Of a stretch of 64,000 bases of DNA, positions 1 through 9,095 are shown piece after piece. A model generated the notes under the pieces. The model worked only from the letters and a program-made list of their open reading frames with translations. It ran no database searches and was not told the origin of the DNA. A program made the translations under genes and the position numbers. The DNA is taken from NCBI GenBank assembly GCA_037968895.1, contig JBBKWJ010000175.1:1-64000 (forward strand). Reading direction: 5' to 3'. The DNA comes from JBBKWJ01 sp037968895. GTDB lineage: Bacteria; Actinomycetota; Acidimicrobiia; Acidimicrobiales; SZUA-35. Position 1 is the first letter of the stretch; each line of letters begins with the position of its first letter.

Positions 1-1
1 G

Positions 2-868
2 GCCCAGCTTCCACATTGGTCAAAATCCCCGATCGAGTACTTGCACACCTCCGGTACCGATAACGCCATGTGGAGAGTGCGCCTCGACAATGAGCCCGAC
101 GTCGTCGTTCGGCTTCCACGACGCGCTGGCTCAGCGGCCGGAGTTGAGCAAGAGATGGCCGTGCTGCAACACGTCGCGCAATCTGGGGTTGGGGCGGTGG
201 TCGAGACACCCTCCGTGCGTCACATCGGCCAGTCGACCGAAGCATTCCCACATCGCTGGTCGGTCCTCGGGTGGATCGACGGAGCTGATGCTTGGGCTGC
301 TCGAGATTCTCTCGGGCAGCATGCACGCGATTCCCTGGCACTGGACGTGGGCGATGTGGTTCGACGAATCGCATCGATCACCGACGTCGATGTGCAGCGA
401 CGCTCGCCTGGAAGTCGGGGAGGGCCGCTTGAGCCGCTCCTGGACCGGCTGGAGGGGTGGTTAAGCAACCCGAAGTGGAATGCGGCAAGCCTCATCGACG
501 TCGACGCCGTCAAGCGGCTCGCTGCTGAGGCACTTGAAGTCGTTGACGAGCCAGTTGTCGAGGGATTCGTGCACGGCGATCTGATTCCTGGCAACCTATT
601 GCTAGCCAACGATCGTCTCGCTGCAATCATCGACTGGGGCGGCGCGGGCTGGGGCGACACGGCTCAGGACCTCGCTCCCGCCTGGTCAGTCTTTACTGCG
701 TCCGAACGGGCGGCCTTTCTAGAAGCTTCGGGCGCTGACGACGCAGCGTGGATTCGTGGACGAACGTTCGAGCTAGAACACGCTGTCGGCGGAGTCTTGT
801 ATTACGTGCCCAGGCAGCACGTTCTTGGAGACGTAATGACATGTACTCTTGACCGCCTCCTTGCTTGA
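2..868 (+). CDS. Phosphotransferase of the aminoglycoside phosphotransferase (APH/choline kinase) fold, 5' end outside window
   Basis: The frame is open to the window edge, so the N-terminus is missing; the TTG at 41 is internal, because the residues before it (PHWSKSPIEYL-HTSGTDNAMW) match the usual start of this family. The kinase-like fold is shown by the nucleotide-loop region around HTSGTDNAMWRV, then VVRLPRRAG, the catalytic Brenner loop VHGDLIPGNLLL and the metal-binding IIDWGGAGWGD. Members transfer phosphate from ATP to small hydroxylated compounds such as aminoglycosides, macrolides, homoserine or choline; the substrate cannot be read from the sequence, and chromosomal copies in actinobacteria are mostly uncharacterised. 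The downstream gene is convergent. Confidence 0.8.
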   Translation, partial: AQLPHWSKSPIEYLHTSGTDNAMWRVRLDNEPDVVVRLPRRAGSAAGVEQEMAVLQHVAQSGVGAVVETPSVRHIGQSTEAFPHRWSVLGWIDGADAWAARDSLGQHARDSLALDVGDVVRRIASITDVDVQRRSPGSRGGPLEPLLDRLEGWLSNPKWNAASLIDVDAVKRLAAEALEVVDEPVVEGFVHGDLIPGNLLLANDRLAAIIDWGGAGWGDTAQDLAPAWSVFTASERAAFLEASGADDAAWIRGRTFELEHAVGGVLYYVPRQHVLGDVMTCTLDRLLA

Positions 869-888
869 GGCAGCCGTCACGCAGTTTG

Positions 889-1338
889 CTAGCTGGCAGG
901 AGTGAGCGTGGCGCTGGTGTTCGGGCCGGTGAGCATGAGGGACTGCCCCTCAACGGTAAAGGCCGTCGTTCCTTCGAGGGCTGCGATTATGAGGTCTTGC
1001 TCCGCCCTCGTCTCGTCGGCGCACTGCGATTCGCTTCGTCCAGGGATCGTGAAGCCGGCGAATGTCGGGTCGGCTTCGGTGCCAAAGGTGAACGAACCGT
1101 AGAACGTGCCACAACCAGCCGCTCCCTCAAGTGCAACTGTCGCAATATTGAGGTCAAGCACGGCTGACGTGTCTATGCCAGGGCTCTTGGCTTCGTCGCC
1201 AACCTGGTATGCGGTCACAAACCAGGCTCCATCAATACTGACCGTCGTGACCTCGTCGATTGGTGACGCCGTTTCTTCGCCGCACGCGGCGAGCAATACG
1301 GTGAGGCTCAGCATGGCAAGGAGAGGTTGGAATCGCAC
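889..1338 (-). CDS. META-domain lipoprotein (HslJ-like)
   Basis: A 149-residue secreted protein. Residues 1-19 form a lipoprotein signal peptide with lipobox LLAAC and Cys19 as the predicted lipidated residue. The rest resembles the META/HslJ beta-barrel fold: a GAWFVTAYQ start to the domain, an AAGCGTFYGSFTF segment (family usually GCNxxxGxY), and a C-terminal strand with LMLTG ending in SATLTPAS. META domains occur in heat-shock and stress-linked envelope proteins with no known enzymatic activity. It stands alone between two convergent or divergent neighbours. Assignment rests on fold pattern, not on a strong motif. Confidence 0.65.
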   Translation of the reverse strand: MRFQPLLAMLSLTVLLAACGEETASPIDEVTTVSIDGAWFVTAYQVGDEAKSPGIDTSAVLDLNIATVALEGAAGCGTFYGSFTFGTEADPTFAGFTIPGRSESQCADETRAEQDLIIAALEGTTAFTVEGQSLMLTGPNTSATLTPAS

Positions 1339-1420
1339 CAGACGACGTTACCCGCTGCCCGTCGCTGGTCGGCGCACATCAGGCCAGGGCCGAGGGACGA
1401 GACGTTGAGATCGTGGCATC

Positions 1421-3043
1421 ATGCATGGCATGGCAGAAGCGAATATTGGGCAGGTTGAAGAAGGACAGATGCGAGCAGTGTCAGTCGGCGACGAGAGACT
1501 GGTCGTTATACGCACATCGAAAGGTGTCTTTGCGCTCGACAACGCGTGTCCTCACGAGGGCTACGGCCTCGCAACGGGCGATCTCGCCATCGACGAATCC
1601 GGTGAGCCAATAATTACTTGCCAATGGCACAACTGGAAGTTCAATGCCACAGATGGCACATGTCTCAGGGGAGAGGAATCTGTCCGCAGCCACGCAGTGA
1701 GCGTCGATTCCAATAACGACGTATCGATTACCGTTGAGAAGACGCCGCTCAACGAAGTGCAGGCTGCGCTGTGGAACAGTTTCCGAAGCGGCTTCGAAAA
1801 GAACTACGTCGGCCAGATGTCTCGCGACGCCTTCCGACTGATGCGAAGTGGAATTACGCAAGAGGAGATTCTGTGGGAGGCGGTGAGGCTTAACGCGAAG
1901 GCCGAAGAGACCGGACCAGGGCACGCGATGGCGATGGCAGCCGATTGTCTTGCGCTGGCTCAACGACTTGAGGGTGACGACAGTTTCGTAGCGCTGGCCC
2001 AAGGTTTCGCAGGCTTGGCCGAACAGGTATTTGGCTACCCGCCCCGGCCGGTCCCGGCTGGCGACGCGTCGATTGATCTTTGCGTCGCGATTGAAGCCGA
2101 AGACATCGAGGGGGCCATGGCGTCGGTTGTTGGACAGCTTGAGTCTGGCGTCGATCTCGACTCACTTCGAGCCCAGTTCATCGAAGCTGTTTCGGTTCAC
2201 CACATTGGGTTCGGACACGGGGCGATCTACACGCAGAAGGCCTTTGAGCTTCTCGACATGGTCGGCTGGGAGAACGCGATCGATCTTCTCCCACACCTCG
2301 CAGCCGCCATCGCCTGGATGACCCGAGAAGATGTGCTGCCATACATGCGCAAAGAGATGAGGGTGATCTCGGCGGTCGACCTCGATCAGTTCGCAGGCCA
2401 GAGTCTGGAGACCACCACAACGCCGGTTCGCGATGCTGTCGCCGTCAGCGCTCTCGCTAGTGAGATTGTCGACTCGGCTGGCTCCATTACCGAGCGGCTG
2501 ATCGCTGGTAGTGCTGACCTCGGTATCGAGGGTGTGCTCGACGCCCTGGCGATCGCTGCGTCGCAGCGTATGTTGCGCTACGACTCCGCAATCGAAGCAG
2601 ACTCGGCCGCTAATTTTGGGTGGCTCGACATGACGCATGTGCTCACGTACACGTCCGCAATTCGATGGGCGTGGCGTCATCACCCCGGCCCAGACGTCGC
2701 CCGATTGGTTCTATTTGCCGGGTGGTTCCTCGTCGATTCTGGTCGGGTTGAGCGAAGTCAGGCGGCGGATGGCCGTGTTGTTGTTGAGCGTTCCGCCGCA
2801 GCGCCCCCTGCCGATGAAATGGTGTCAACGGCGCTCCACGATGCCGCTGGCTCGTTCATCTACACGGCTCATTTGGTCAAAACCATCGAAGCCGCCAGAA
2901 TCGAATCAGCCGAGACTGGCTCCGACCTCCCACTGGTTGCCGCCCACGATTTGCTCACCGGTCCGCGACGGGAACGATTTGTCGCTGCCGGCGCCATTGA
3001 GGCCAAGCGTTTTGTCTCGACTGGCGTACCGCCCAAGCGCTAG
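1421..3043 (+). CDS. Rieske [2Fe-2S] domain fused to a large helical, His-rich domain (questin-oxidase-like?)
   Basis: Residues 1-100 are a Rieske ferredoxin domain: Cys43-Pro-His45 and Cys67-x-x-His70 ligate the cluster. The remaining 440 residues are helical and rich in conserved-looking histidines: HHIGFGHGAIYTQKAF near residue 260, NFGWLDMTHVLTYTSAIRWAWRHHP near 400, and HDAAGSFIYTAHLVK near 475. This His spacing recalls questin-oxidase-like proteins (DUF4243), which oxidise aromatic polyketides, so the C-terminal half may hold a metal-dependent oxidase fed by the Rieske cluster. That is inference. ATG1430 is an alternative start. It lies 81 bp upstream of the guanine-deaminase-like gene, which has its own promoter, so it may or may not belong to purine breakdown. 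Confidence 0.6.
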   Translation: MHGMAEANIGQVEEGQMRAVSVGDERLVVIRTSKGVFALDNACPHEGYGLATGDLAIDESGEPIITCQWHNWKFNATDGTCLRGEESVRSHAVSVDSNNDVSITVEKTPLNEVQAALWNSFRSGFEKNYVGQMSRDAFRLMRSGITQEEILWEAVRLNAKAEETGPGHAMAMAADCLALAQRLEGDDSFVALAQGFAGLAEQVFGYPPRPVPAGDASIDLCVAIEAEDIEGAMASVVGQLESGVDLDSLRAQFIEAVSVHHIGFGHGAIYTQKAFELLDMVGWENAIDLLPHLAAAIAWMTREDVLPYMRKEMRVISAVDLDQFAGQSLETTTTPVRDAVAVSALASEIVDSAGSITERLIAGSADLGIEGVLDALAIAASQRMLRYDSAIEADSAANFGWLDMTHVLTYTSAIRWAWRHHPGPDVARLVLFAGWFLVDSGRVERSQAADGRVVVERSAAAPPADEMVSTALHDAAGSFIYTAHLVKTIEAARIESAETGSDLPLVAAHDLLTGPRRERFVAAGAIEAKRFVSTGVPPKR

Positions 3044-3064
3044 ACCAGCTTCTGCGACTCTGAG

Positions 3065-3093
3065 TCGACCCGATTCAACAAATTGTTTATACT
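3065..3093 (+). promoter_or_regulatory. Promoter with embedded palindromic operator ahead of the purine operon
   Basis: A good -10 box TATACT (3088-3093) lies 17 bp after TCGACC (3065-3070), a usable -35. Between and overlapping the -10 is TCAACAA-A-TTGTTTA (3075-3089), an inverted repeat with one mismatch per half-site. Its core ACAAATTGTT recurs identically at 24839-24848 ahead of the second purine/ureide operon. Position over the -10 would suit a repressor, possibly GntR type. No candidate repressor is encoded in the window. Confidence 0.55.
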
Positions 3094-3124
3094 GACCGCC
3101 GGGTTCTCGACTCATAGGGTGGTC

Positions 3125-3691
3125 ATGTCCAACTTCGTTCATATCGCATTGCCTGACTGGCTGCCCGGCGAGGTCGCCGCGGCCCCCGCGTTAGAAACCG
3201 ATGAAGCAAAAATGAAGTTTGCGCTCCGACTCGCGCAACGCAACGTCGACTCAGACGGCGGCCCGTTTGCTGCCACGATCGTTGACGAGGCGGGTGCCAT
3301 TGTTGCCGCCGGTGTCAACCGTGTAGTCCCGTCCTCGATACCGATCGCTCATGCCGAGATTGTTGCCATCGCGGCCGCTGGTCAAGCACTCGGCACTTGG
3401 GACCTCTCCTCGAGGGGCTCGTACACTCTCGTGACGACGACAGAGCCATGCGCGATGTGTCTCGGCGCAATCCCATGGGCCGGTGTGAAGCGACTCGTAA
3501 TCGGCGCTCGCGATGCCGATGCCAGGGCTGCCGGGTTCGATGAAGGCAACAAGCCAGCCGACTGGGTCGAACACCTTGCCACGATCGGGGTCTCAGTTAC
3601 GCGAGACGTCTGTCGCGATGAGGCAGCGCGGGTATTGTCGAGCTACGCCGAGAGCGGCGGACCGATCTACAACGGAGCGCAAGATGCATGA
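3125..3691 (+). CDS. Nucleoside/guanine deaminase-like zinc hydrolase
   Basis: A 188-residue CDA-fold deaminase. His-Ala-Glu (HAE near residue 76) supplies the first zinc ligand and the catalytic acid, and PCAMC near residue 106 supplies the two cysteine ligands; the C-terminal tail is consistent with guanine deaminase or tRNA-adenosine-deaminase-like family members. Directly upstream of xanthine dehydrogenase-type subunits, guanine to xanthine is the most economical role (inference). ATG3125 follows GGGTGGT and lies about 30 bases after the TATACT box; an in-frame upstream start at 3083 would fall inside the promoter. The stop overlaps the next gene by 8 bp, so the two are translationally linked. 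Confidence 0.8.
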   Translation: MSNFVHIALPDWLPGEVAAAPALETDEAKMKFALRLAQRNVDSDGGPFAATIVDEAGAIVAAGVNRVVPSSIPIAHAEIVAIAAAGQALGTWDLSSRGSYTLVTTTEPCAMCLGAIPWAGVKRLVIGARDADARAAGFDEGNKPADWVEHLATIGVSVTRDVCRDEAARVLSSYAESGGPIYNGAQDA

Positions 3692-5093
3692 CGTTCAGCT
3701 GCCGGCCATTGCCGTGCCGCGCTATGTCGCCCCCGAATCTCTAGAAGATGCGTTGACCCTGCTCAGCGAGTTTGGCAGTCGGGCACGAATCATTGCTGGT
3801 GGCACCGATCTCTTGCTTGAACTGGATCGGCGAGTGCGGACCGACGTCGATGTACTTCTCGACCTCACCCGAATCGAGGGGCTCGACGTAATCCTTCACG
3901 ATGGCCGCCGTCTCCACATCGGCCCGACCGCTACCCACAACCAGTGCGTCGCCAATCGTGATGTGGTCAAGTACGCCCTACCACTCGCTCAGGCGTGCAT
4001 CGAGGTCGCTTCGCCTGCGCTCCGAAACCGGGCGACCGTGGTCGGCAACATCGTCACCGCGAGCCCAGCCAACGACACCATTAGCGCATTGAATGTGCTC
4101 GACTGCGAGGTCACGCTGATGTCGACTCGCGGTCGCCGCACAATCAAGCTCGCCGACTTCCACACAGGTGTTCGCAAGACCTTGATGGAACCAGATGAGC
4201 TCGTCACGGGGATCTCAATCGAGCCGGTTCCCGATGATGCGAGGGCAGTGTTCCTGAAGCTCGGCCTCCGCAAAGCCCAGGCCATCTCTGTCGTCCACCT
4301 CGCTGCGTGGTGTCGATTTGATGGCAACAAGGTCACCGAAGCTCGCATCGCCCTCGGCAGCGTGGCGCCGACGATCGTCCGACTTCCCGAGGTCGAGGCC
4401 TATCTCGTTGGCAAGGCGCTGGACGACAGCACCGTGGCCGAGGCGAGCGCTCAAGCTCGGACATCCGTTCGACCAATTGACGACCTGCGGGCCGACGCCG
4501 AATATCGGTCTGAACAGGTCGCCTTTATGGTTGCGCGTGCGTTGCGGGCTCTTGGGGCTAACGAGCAAGCCTCTGCGTTCCCCGTTGATCCACCGTTCCT
4601 TGGCGGTCCCGTCGTGACGTCTTCGCTCGCCGCGCTAGACCACTCCGACGGCGATCCTGTGGCAGCAACGGTCAACGGAATTGATGTGGTCCGCCCGGCG
4701 CAGGCAAGCGAGACCCTTCTCGATTGGCTGCGCGAAGCGGTCGGTCTTACTGGGACGAAGGAGGGCTGCGCCGAGGGCGAGTGTGGGGCCTGCACGGTGC
4801 ATCTGGATGGAACCTCGGTGCTCAGCTGTCTGGTTCCTGCAGCCCGAGTCGCGGGGTGTTCGGTGGTCACAATCGAAGGACTGGCAGCGTCAGCCGAGAA
4901 GCTCCATCCATTGCAGGAGTCGTTTATTGAGCATGCCGCCGTGCAATGCGGCTACTGCATTCCTGGCTTCATCATGGCGGGGGCCTCACTGCAATCTGAA
5001 TACCCCGCCCCAACTCGTGAGCAACTGCAGGTCGGTCTCTCGGGCAATCTTTGCCGATGCACTGGGTACGTCAAGATTGAGGAGGCGTTCTGA
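3684..5093 (+). CDS. Xanthine dehydrogenase-family subunit: FAD domain fused to 2Fe-2S domain
   Basis: Residues 1-290 are the FAD-binding medium subunit of molybdenum hydroxylases: AGGTDLLLEL binds the FAD pyrophosphate, followed by the RNRATVVGNIVTASPANDT segment and a C-terminal CO-dehydrogenase flavoprotein domain. Residues from about 320 on form a two-cluster ferredoxin subunit: CAEGECGACTVHLDG, then QCGYCIPGF and LCRCTGY. Fusion in the order FAD then 2Fe-2S is less common than separate genes. Together with the following Mo subunit it makes a complete three-domain hydroxylase with FAD outlet. Start ATG3684 overlaps the deaminase stop; the longer open frame from 3513 is a shadow of the deaminase gene. 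The stop overlaps the next start (TGATG). Confidence 0.88.
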   Translation: MHDVQLPAIAVPRYVAPESLEDALTLLSEFGSRARIIAGGTDLLLELDRRVRTDVDVLLDLTRIEGLDVILHDGRRLHIGPTATHNQCVANRDVVKYALPLAQACIEVASPALRNRATVVGNIVTASPANDTISALNVLDCEVTLMSTRGRRTIKLADFHTGVRKTLMEPDELVTGISIEPVPDDARAVFLKLGLRKAQAISVVHLAAWCRFDGNKVTEARIALGSVAPTIVRLPEVEAYLVGKALDDSTVAEASAQARTSVRPIDDLRADAEYRSEQVAFMVARALRALGANEQASAFPVDPPFLGGPVVTSSLAALDHSDGDPVAATVNGIDVVRPAQASETLLDWLREAVGLTGTKEGCAEGECGACTVHLDGTSVLSCLVPAARVAGCSVVTIEGLAASAEKLHPLQESFIEHAAVQCGYCIPGFIMAGASLQSEYPAPTREQLQVGLSGNLCRCTGYVKIEEAF

Positions 5094-7333
5094 TGTCGCT
5101 CGGCGTATCAACTAAGCGACCAGATGCCGCGGGCAAGGTCACCGGTAGTGCGGAGTACGCGGGAGACAAGTTTCCTGAGGGAGTGCTGCACGGGCTGGTG
5201 GTCTTCACCGATCAGCCGCACGCACGAATTGCTCGGCTCGACACTTCGAAGGCCGAGGCTCTACCTGGCGTGCACCTCGTCCTCACCTCGAAAGATGTGC
5301 CGGTCAACGAATACGGCCTCACGATGTTCGACCAACCGGTGCTCATCGGGCCCGAGTCGAGCGGCGCAAGTCGCGTGCCGCACGATGTCTCTCGCTGGGA
5401 GGCCGATCATCTTGCGTTTGTCGTTGCCGACACCGAGGAGATCGCGACCCAGGCCGCTCAACTGATCGAGGCCGATTGGGAACAACTAGGTGTCATCGCC
5501 GACATCGACGCCGCAATGGCGCCTGGTGCAACCATGATCCACCCTGAGAACGGGCTCGATACCAACGCCTACTACCACATCGTTATTCGCAAGGGCGACG
5601 TCGCTGCTGCGTTCGAATCTGCCGCTGTGGTAATCGAGGGTACGTACGAGTTGCCATACCAGGAGCACGCCTATCTCCAACCAGAAGCCGGACTTAGCTA
5701 CATCGATGAAGCCGGTCGCCCAACGGTAGAGATCGCGGGTCAATGGACCCACGAAGATCAAGAGCAGATCGCTCATGCCCTTGGCATGGCCCAGGACGAC
5801 GTCAGAGTCATCTATCCCGCAATCGGCGGTGCGTTCGGCGGCCGCGAAGACATGAGCCTGCAGATCGTCATGGCGCTGGCAACGACGCGACTCGCGGCGG
5901 CCGGAATCAATCGCCCGATCCGCAGCCAGTGGAGCCGCGAAGAGTCGATTGTTGGGCACCACAAGCGTCACCGAGGCCGCGTGACCACCCGCTGGGCCGC
6001 CGATGCCGACGGCAAGATCCTCGGGGTCGAAGCTGACGCTCACCTCGATGCGGGATCCTACAACTACACGTCAAACAAAGTCCTTGGCAACCTCCACTTA
6101 ACGGTGGCGGGATCCTACGAGGTGCCAGCCGCTCGCATTGATAGTTATTGCGTCTATACGACAACTGTCCCTGGCGGCGCGTTCCGTGGATTCGGTGGGC
6201 CACAGGGCTGTTTCGTCGCTGAGATGCAGATGAATCGGCTTGCGGCCGAGCTCTCAATCGACCCGGTTGAGATTCGCCGCCGCAACACACTCCGCGAAGG
6301 TTCAATCGGCATCACGTCGACGCCTCTTCCTGCTGGGGTCAGCCTGCCTGAGGTCATCGAGGCCTGCGCCGACAGCGCTCAGTGGCATGAACCACTCGGG
6401 CCACCGAAGCCGATTGCCGCATACGCCTCGCTGCCCGCATCAACGGCTACATCTCGCCGAGGTCGCGGGTTCGCGTGCACATACAAAAACGTCGGCTTTT
6501 CATTTGGATTTCCCGAGCGCTCGAACGCCACAATCATTCTTCACGGCGATGATGAACCGTCGTCGGCCGAGGTCTTCTTGGCTGGCGCCGAAGTCGGTCA
6601 AGGGGCGCACACGGCCTTTGTCCAGATGACGGCGGAAGCAACGGGCGTTCCGTTCGACTCGATCACTCCGACCTTTTCCGACACGGCAACCACCGCCGAC
6701 TCCGGGTCAGCATCGGCCTCCCGTCTCTCGTGGATGACTGGAAATGCCATCCTTGGTGCGGCCGAGGAAGCACAGAAAGCGTGGCTCGACGGCGATCGGC
6801 CTGCGGTTGGTGCGTTCCGCTACACGCCACCGCCAACCGAGGCGCTCGACCCTGAGGGTGCGCCGACTACACCGAATTTCTCATACGGCTATGTCGCTGA
6901 GGCCGTCGATCTTTCGGTCGATATCGAGACCGGCCATATCGTGGTGCACGACGTGGTGTGTGCGGTCGATGTTGGCCGAGTCATCAACCCGCAGTTGGTT
7001 ACGGGCCAGGTCGAGGGGGCAATTGTGCAAGCCCACGGCTATGTATTGTCCGAGAATCTGATCGTTGAAGAGGGCCGTGTGCTCAATCCCCGGTTCAGTA
7101 GCTACCTGATTCCTGGCATTGGCGACGTCCCTGAGTCCATCAGATCCGTGCTCGTCGAACACCCAGACCCGCGAGGTCCGTTTGGTGTGAGAGGCATGGC
7201 CGAGATGCCACTCATGCCGTACGCACCAGCCATCGTCGCTGCGCTCCACGATGCCACCGGTGTCTGGTTCCACTCCTTCCCGCTCACTCCGTCAAGGGTG
7301 AGGTCTCAGCTACGAAAGAAGACACATGACTGA
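5093..7333 (+). CDS. Xanthine dehydrogenase-family molybdopterin-binding subunit
   Basis: A 746-residue large subunit of the xanthine oxidase family, which hydroxylates purines and other heterocycles at a Mo-cofactor. Visible are the N-terminal a/b hammerhead domain (residues 10-120), GGAFGGRED near 243 and GGAFRGFGGPQ near 361 for cofactor binding, and the C-terminal PFGVRGMAEMPLMP in which the Glu takes the place of the catalytic base of the usual GVGE motif. It is co-translated with the FAD/2Fe-2S partner and is followed by an 8 bp overlap with the YgfK-like gene. Substrate is inferred as xanthine or hypoxanthine from the deaminase upstream; other azaheterocycles are possible. Confidence 0.88.
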   Translation: MSLGVSTKRPDAAGKVTGSAEYAGDKFPEGVLHGLVVFTDQPHARIARLDTSKAEALPGVHLVLTSKDVPVNEYGLTMFDQPVLIGPESSGASRVPHDVSRWEADHLAFVVADTEEIATQAAQLIEADWEQLGVIADIDAAMAPGATMIHPENGLDTNAYYHIVIRKGDVAAAFESAAVVIEGTYELPYQEHAYLQPEAGLSYIDEAGRPTVEIAGQWTHEDQEQIAHALGMAQDDVRVIYPAIGGAFGGREDMSLQIVMALATTRLAAAGINRPIRSQWSREESIVGHHKRHRGRVTTRWAADADGKILGVEADAHLDAGSYNYTSNKVLGNLHLTVAGSYEVPAARIDSYCVYTTTVPGGAFRGFGGPQGCFVAEMQMNRLAAELSIDPVEIRRRNTLREGSIGITSTPLPAGVSLPEVIEACADSAQWHEPLGPPKPIAAYASLPASTATSRRGRGFACTYKNVGFSFGFPERSNATIILHGDDEPSSAEVFLAGAEVGQGAHTAFVQMTAEATGVPFDSITPTFSDTATTADSGSASASRLSWMTGNAILGAAEEAQKAWLDGDRPAVGAFRYTPPPTEALDPEGAPTTPNFSYGYVAEAVDLSVDIETGHIVVHDVVCAVDVGRVINPQLVTGQVEGAIVQAHGYVLSENLIVEEGRVLNPRFSSYLIPGIGDVPESIRSVLVEHPDPRGPFGVRGMAEMPLMPYAPAIVAALHDATGVWFHSFPLTPSRVRSQLRKKTHD

Positions 7334-9092
7334 TGTCGTAAGCAATGAAGAAGAGCCTCTCACGCCGCAGTCGCTTTCAGTGCTGCTTGACCGCATCACA
7401 CGAGAGTGGAGTTCACGACAGCGCATCTTCGATCTCCCGACCGCCCGGTTCTACAACGTCGAGGACGGACCCGATCTGAGCAGTGACTTCCTTGGTCGGC
7501 GCATTTCGACGCCGGTCGGCCCCGCTGCTGGTCCGCACACCCAACTCGCACAAAACATCGTCTTGGCCTGGCTGGGCGGTGGACGACTTTTTGAGCTGAA
7601 AACAGTTCAGGTGATCGACGATCTCGTCATCAATCGTCCCTGTATCGACATGGAGACGATTGGTTTCAACACGGAGTGGAGCCAGGAGCTAAAGGTTTCG
7701 CAGTCGCTCGAGGAATACGTGAAGGCATGGATGATGCTCGACATTCTTGCCAAGTGGGACCCGCTCACCGACTATCTGGGGTCTGACCCTGGCGACCACG
7801 TCTTCGATCTATCGGTTGGCTACGACCTTGAGGGGATCAAGACCGAGAAGGTCGCGGCCTTTATTCGCGGCATGAGAAACGCGACGCCAATCATCGATGC
7901 AATGCGGAAGGAGATGACGGGAGAGTGGGCCCAGTTCGCCGACCTTGACTTCAACCCCGATATGTCAGACACGCTGACACTGTCGACGTTCCATGGATGT
8001 CCTCCAGAACAGATCGAGCTCATCACGAAACATCTCATCGCCGATCATGACCTGAACGTGATCGTCAAGCTCAATCCGACCCTGCTCGGCTACGACCGAG
8101 TTGGTTCGATTCTCCATGACACGCTTGGCTTCACTGAGCTTCAGCTCGACCCAAAGGCGTTCGACGCTGATCTCCAGTTTGAGCGTGGCATCGAGCTCAT
8201 CGGCGATCTGCAACAGTTTGCAGCCGATCATGGCAAGGAATTCGGCATCAAGTTGACGAACACAATGATCGTCAACAACCACAAGGGCTTTCTCGGCGAC
8301 GACACGATGTACATGTCGGGCCCGCCGCTCCACGTACTTGCAATGACCGTCCTCTCCGAGCTCAACCGGGCCCTGCCTGGTCAGCTTCGGGTCGATGGGC
8401 ATTCGAAGAACACCGCTCCAATCCAAGTCAGCTGGTCAGCTGGTATCGACAAGACCAACGTGGCCGACACGCTTCGACTCGGCATCGTGCCGACGACAAT
8501 CTGTTCCGATCTGCTGAAACCGGGCGGCTTCGGTCGGCTCGCCCCGCTGGTGAAGCAACTTGGCAAAGATGTTGTCGCCGCTGGCCACGACTCACTCGCA
8601 TCGTTTGTGGCGGCCACCCAACCGGGCGCCGTCGATGCATACGTCGCCACCTTGTATGCACCTGACACGAATAGTGCGTACACAAAAGAGGGCACGTCGA
8701 AGTTGCCTCGATCTGTCGATCACGACCTCGAGATGTGGGGCTGCGTTGCCTGCAACTTCTGTGTGACGGTATGCCCTAACGACGCTTTTCTGAAGCTCCC
8801 CAGCCCTGAGAGCTGGGGGAATCGCTGGGAATACGTCGTGCTGGCCGAGTCGTGCAATGAGTGTGGCAATTGCATGGTGTTCTGTCCTGAAGACGGCGAC
8901 CCGGCTCAAATCAAACCGAAGCTCTACCTGAACGAGCACCGGTTTGAGAACGCTGTTGGTCCCGCATTTCTGATCGGCAAGGATGACAACCTGACGGTCA
9001 TCAGGGCAGGCGATGCGGTCAAAGACCAGGTCGCCAATCTCACCGAAGTGCTGGCGGGCACGGATGGGTTACCCATCCGACCGCACCAGTAG
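7326..9092 (+). CDS. YgfK-like iron-sulfur flavoprotein lacking the pyridine-nucleotide oxidoreductase module
   Basis: Residues 1-450 closely follow the N-terminal dihydroorotate dehydrogenase-like barrel of E. coli YgfK (TPVGPAAGPHTQLAQNIV, ELKTVQ, DLSVGYDLEGIK, STFHGCPPEQIE, VKLNPTLLGYDRV, KLTNTM, DLLKPGGFGRL). It then passes straight to a two-cluster ferredoxin domain (CVACNFCVTVCP and CNECGNCMVFCPE, about residues 473-525). E. coli YgfK is over 1,000 residues because a GltD-like FAD/NAD(P)H domain sits between these parts; here it is absent. YgfK is called a putative selenate reductase subunit, but its genes cluster with purine hydroxylases. Here it likely passes electrons to or from the adjacent Mo-enzyme (inference). 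Confidence 0.85.
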   Translation: MTDVVSNEEEPLTPQSLSVLLDRITREWSSRQRIFDLPTARFYNVEDGPDLSSDFLGRRISTPVGPAAGPHTQLAQNIVLAWLGGGRLFELKTVQVIDDLVINRPCIDMETIGFNTEWSQELKVSQSLEEYVKAWMMLDILAKWDPLTDYLGSDPGDHVFDLSVGYDLEGIKTEKVAAFIRGMRNATPIIDAMRKEMTGEWAQFADLDFNPDMSDTLTLSTFHGCPPEQIELITKHLIADHDLNVIVKLNPTLLGYDRVGSILHDTLGFTELQLDPKAFDADLQFERGIELIGDLQQFAADHGKEFGIKLTNTMIVNNHKGFLGDDTMYMSGPPLHVLAMTVLSELNRALPGQLRVDGHSKNTAPIQVSWSAGIDKTNVADTLRLGIVPTTICSDLLKPGGFGRLAPLVKQLGKDVVAAGHDSLASFVAATQPGAVDAYVATLYAPDTNSAYTKEGTSKLPRSVDHDLEMWGCVACNFCVTVCPNDAFLKLPSPESWGNRWEYVVLAESCNECGNCMVFCPEDGDPAQIKPKLYLNEHRFENAVGPAFLIGKDDNLTVIRAGDAVKDQVANLTEVLAGTDGLPIRPHQ

Positions 9093-9095
9093 CTT

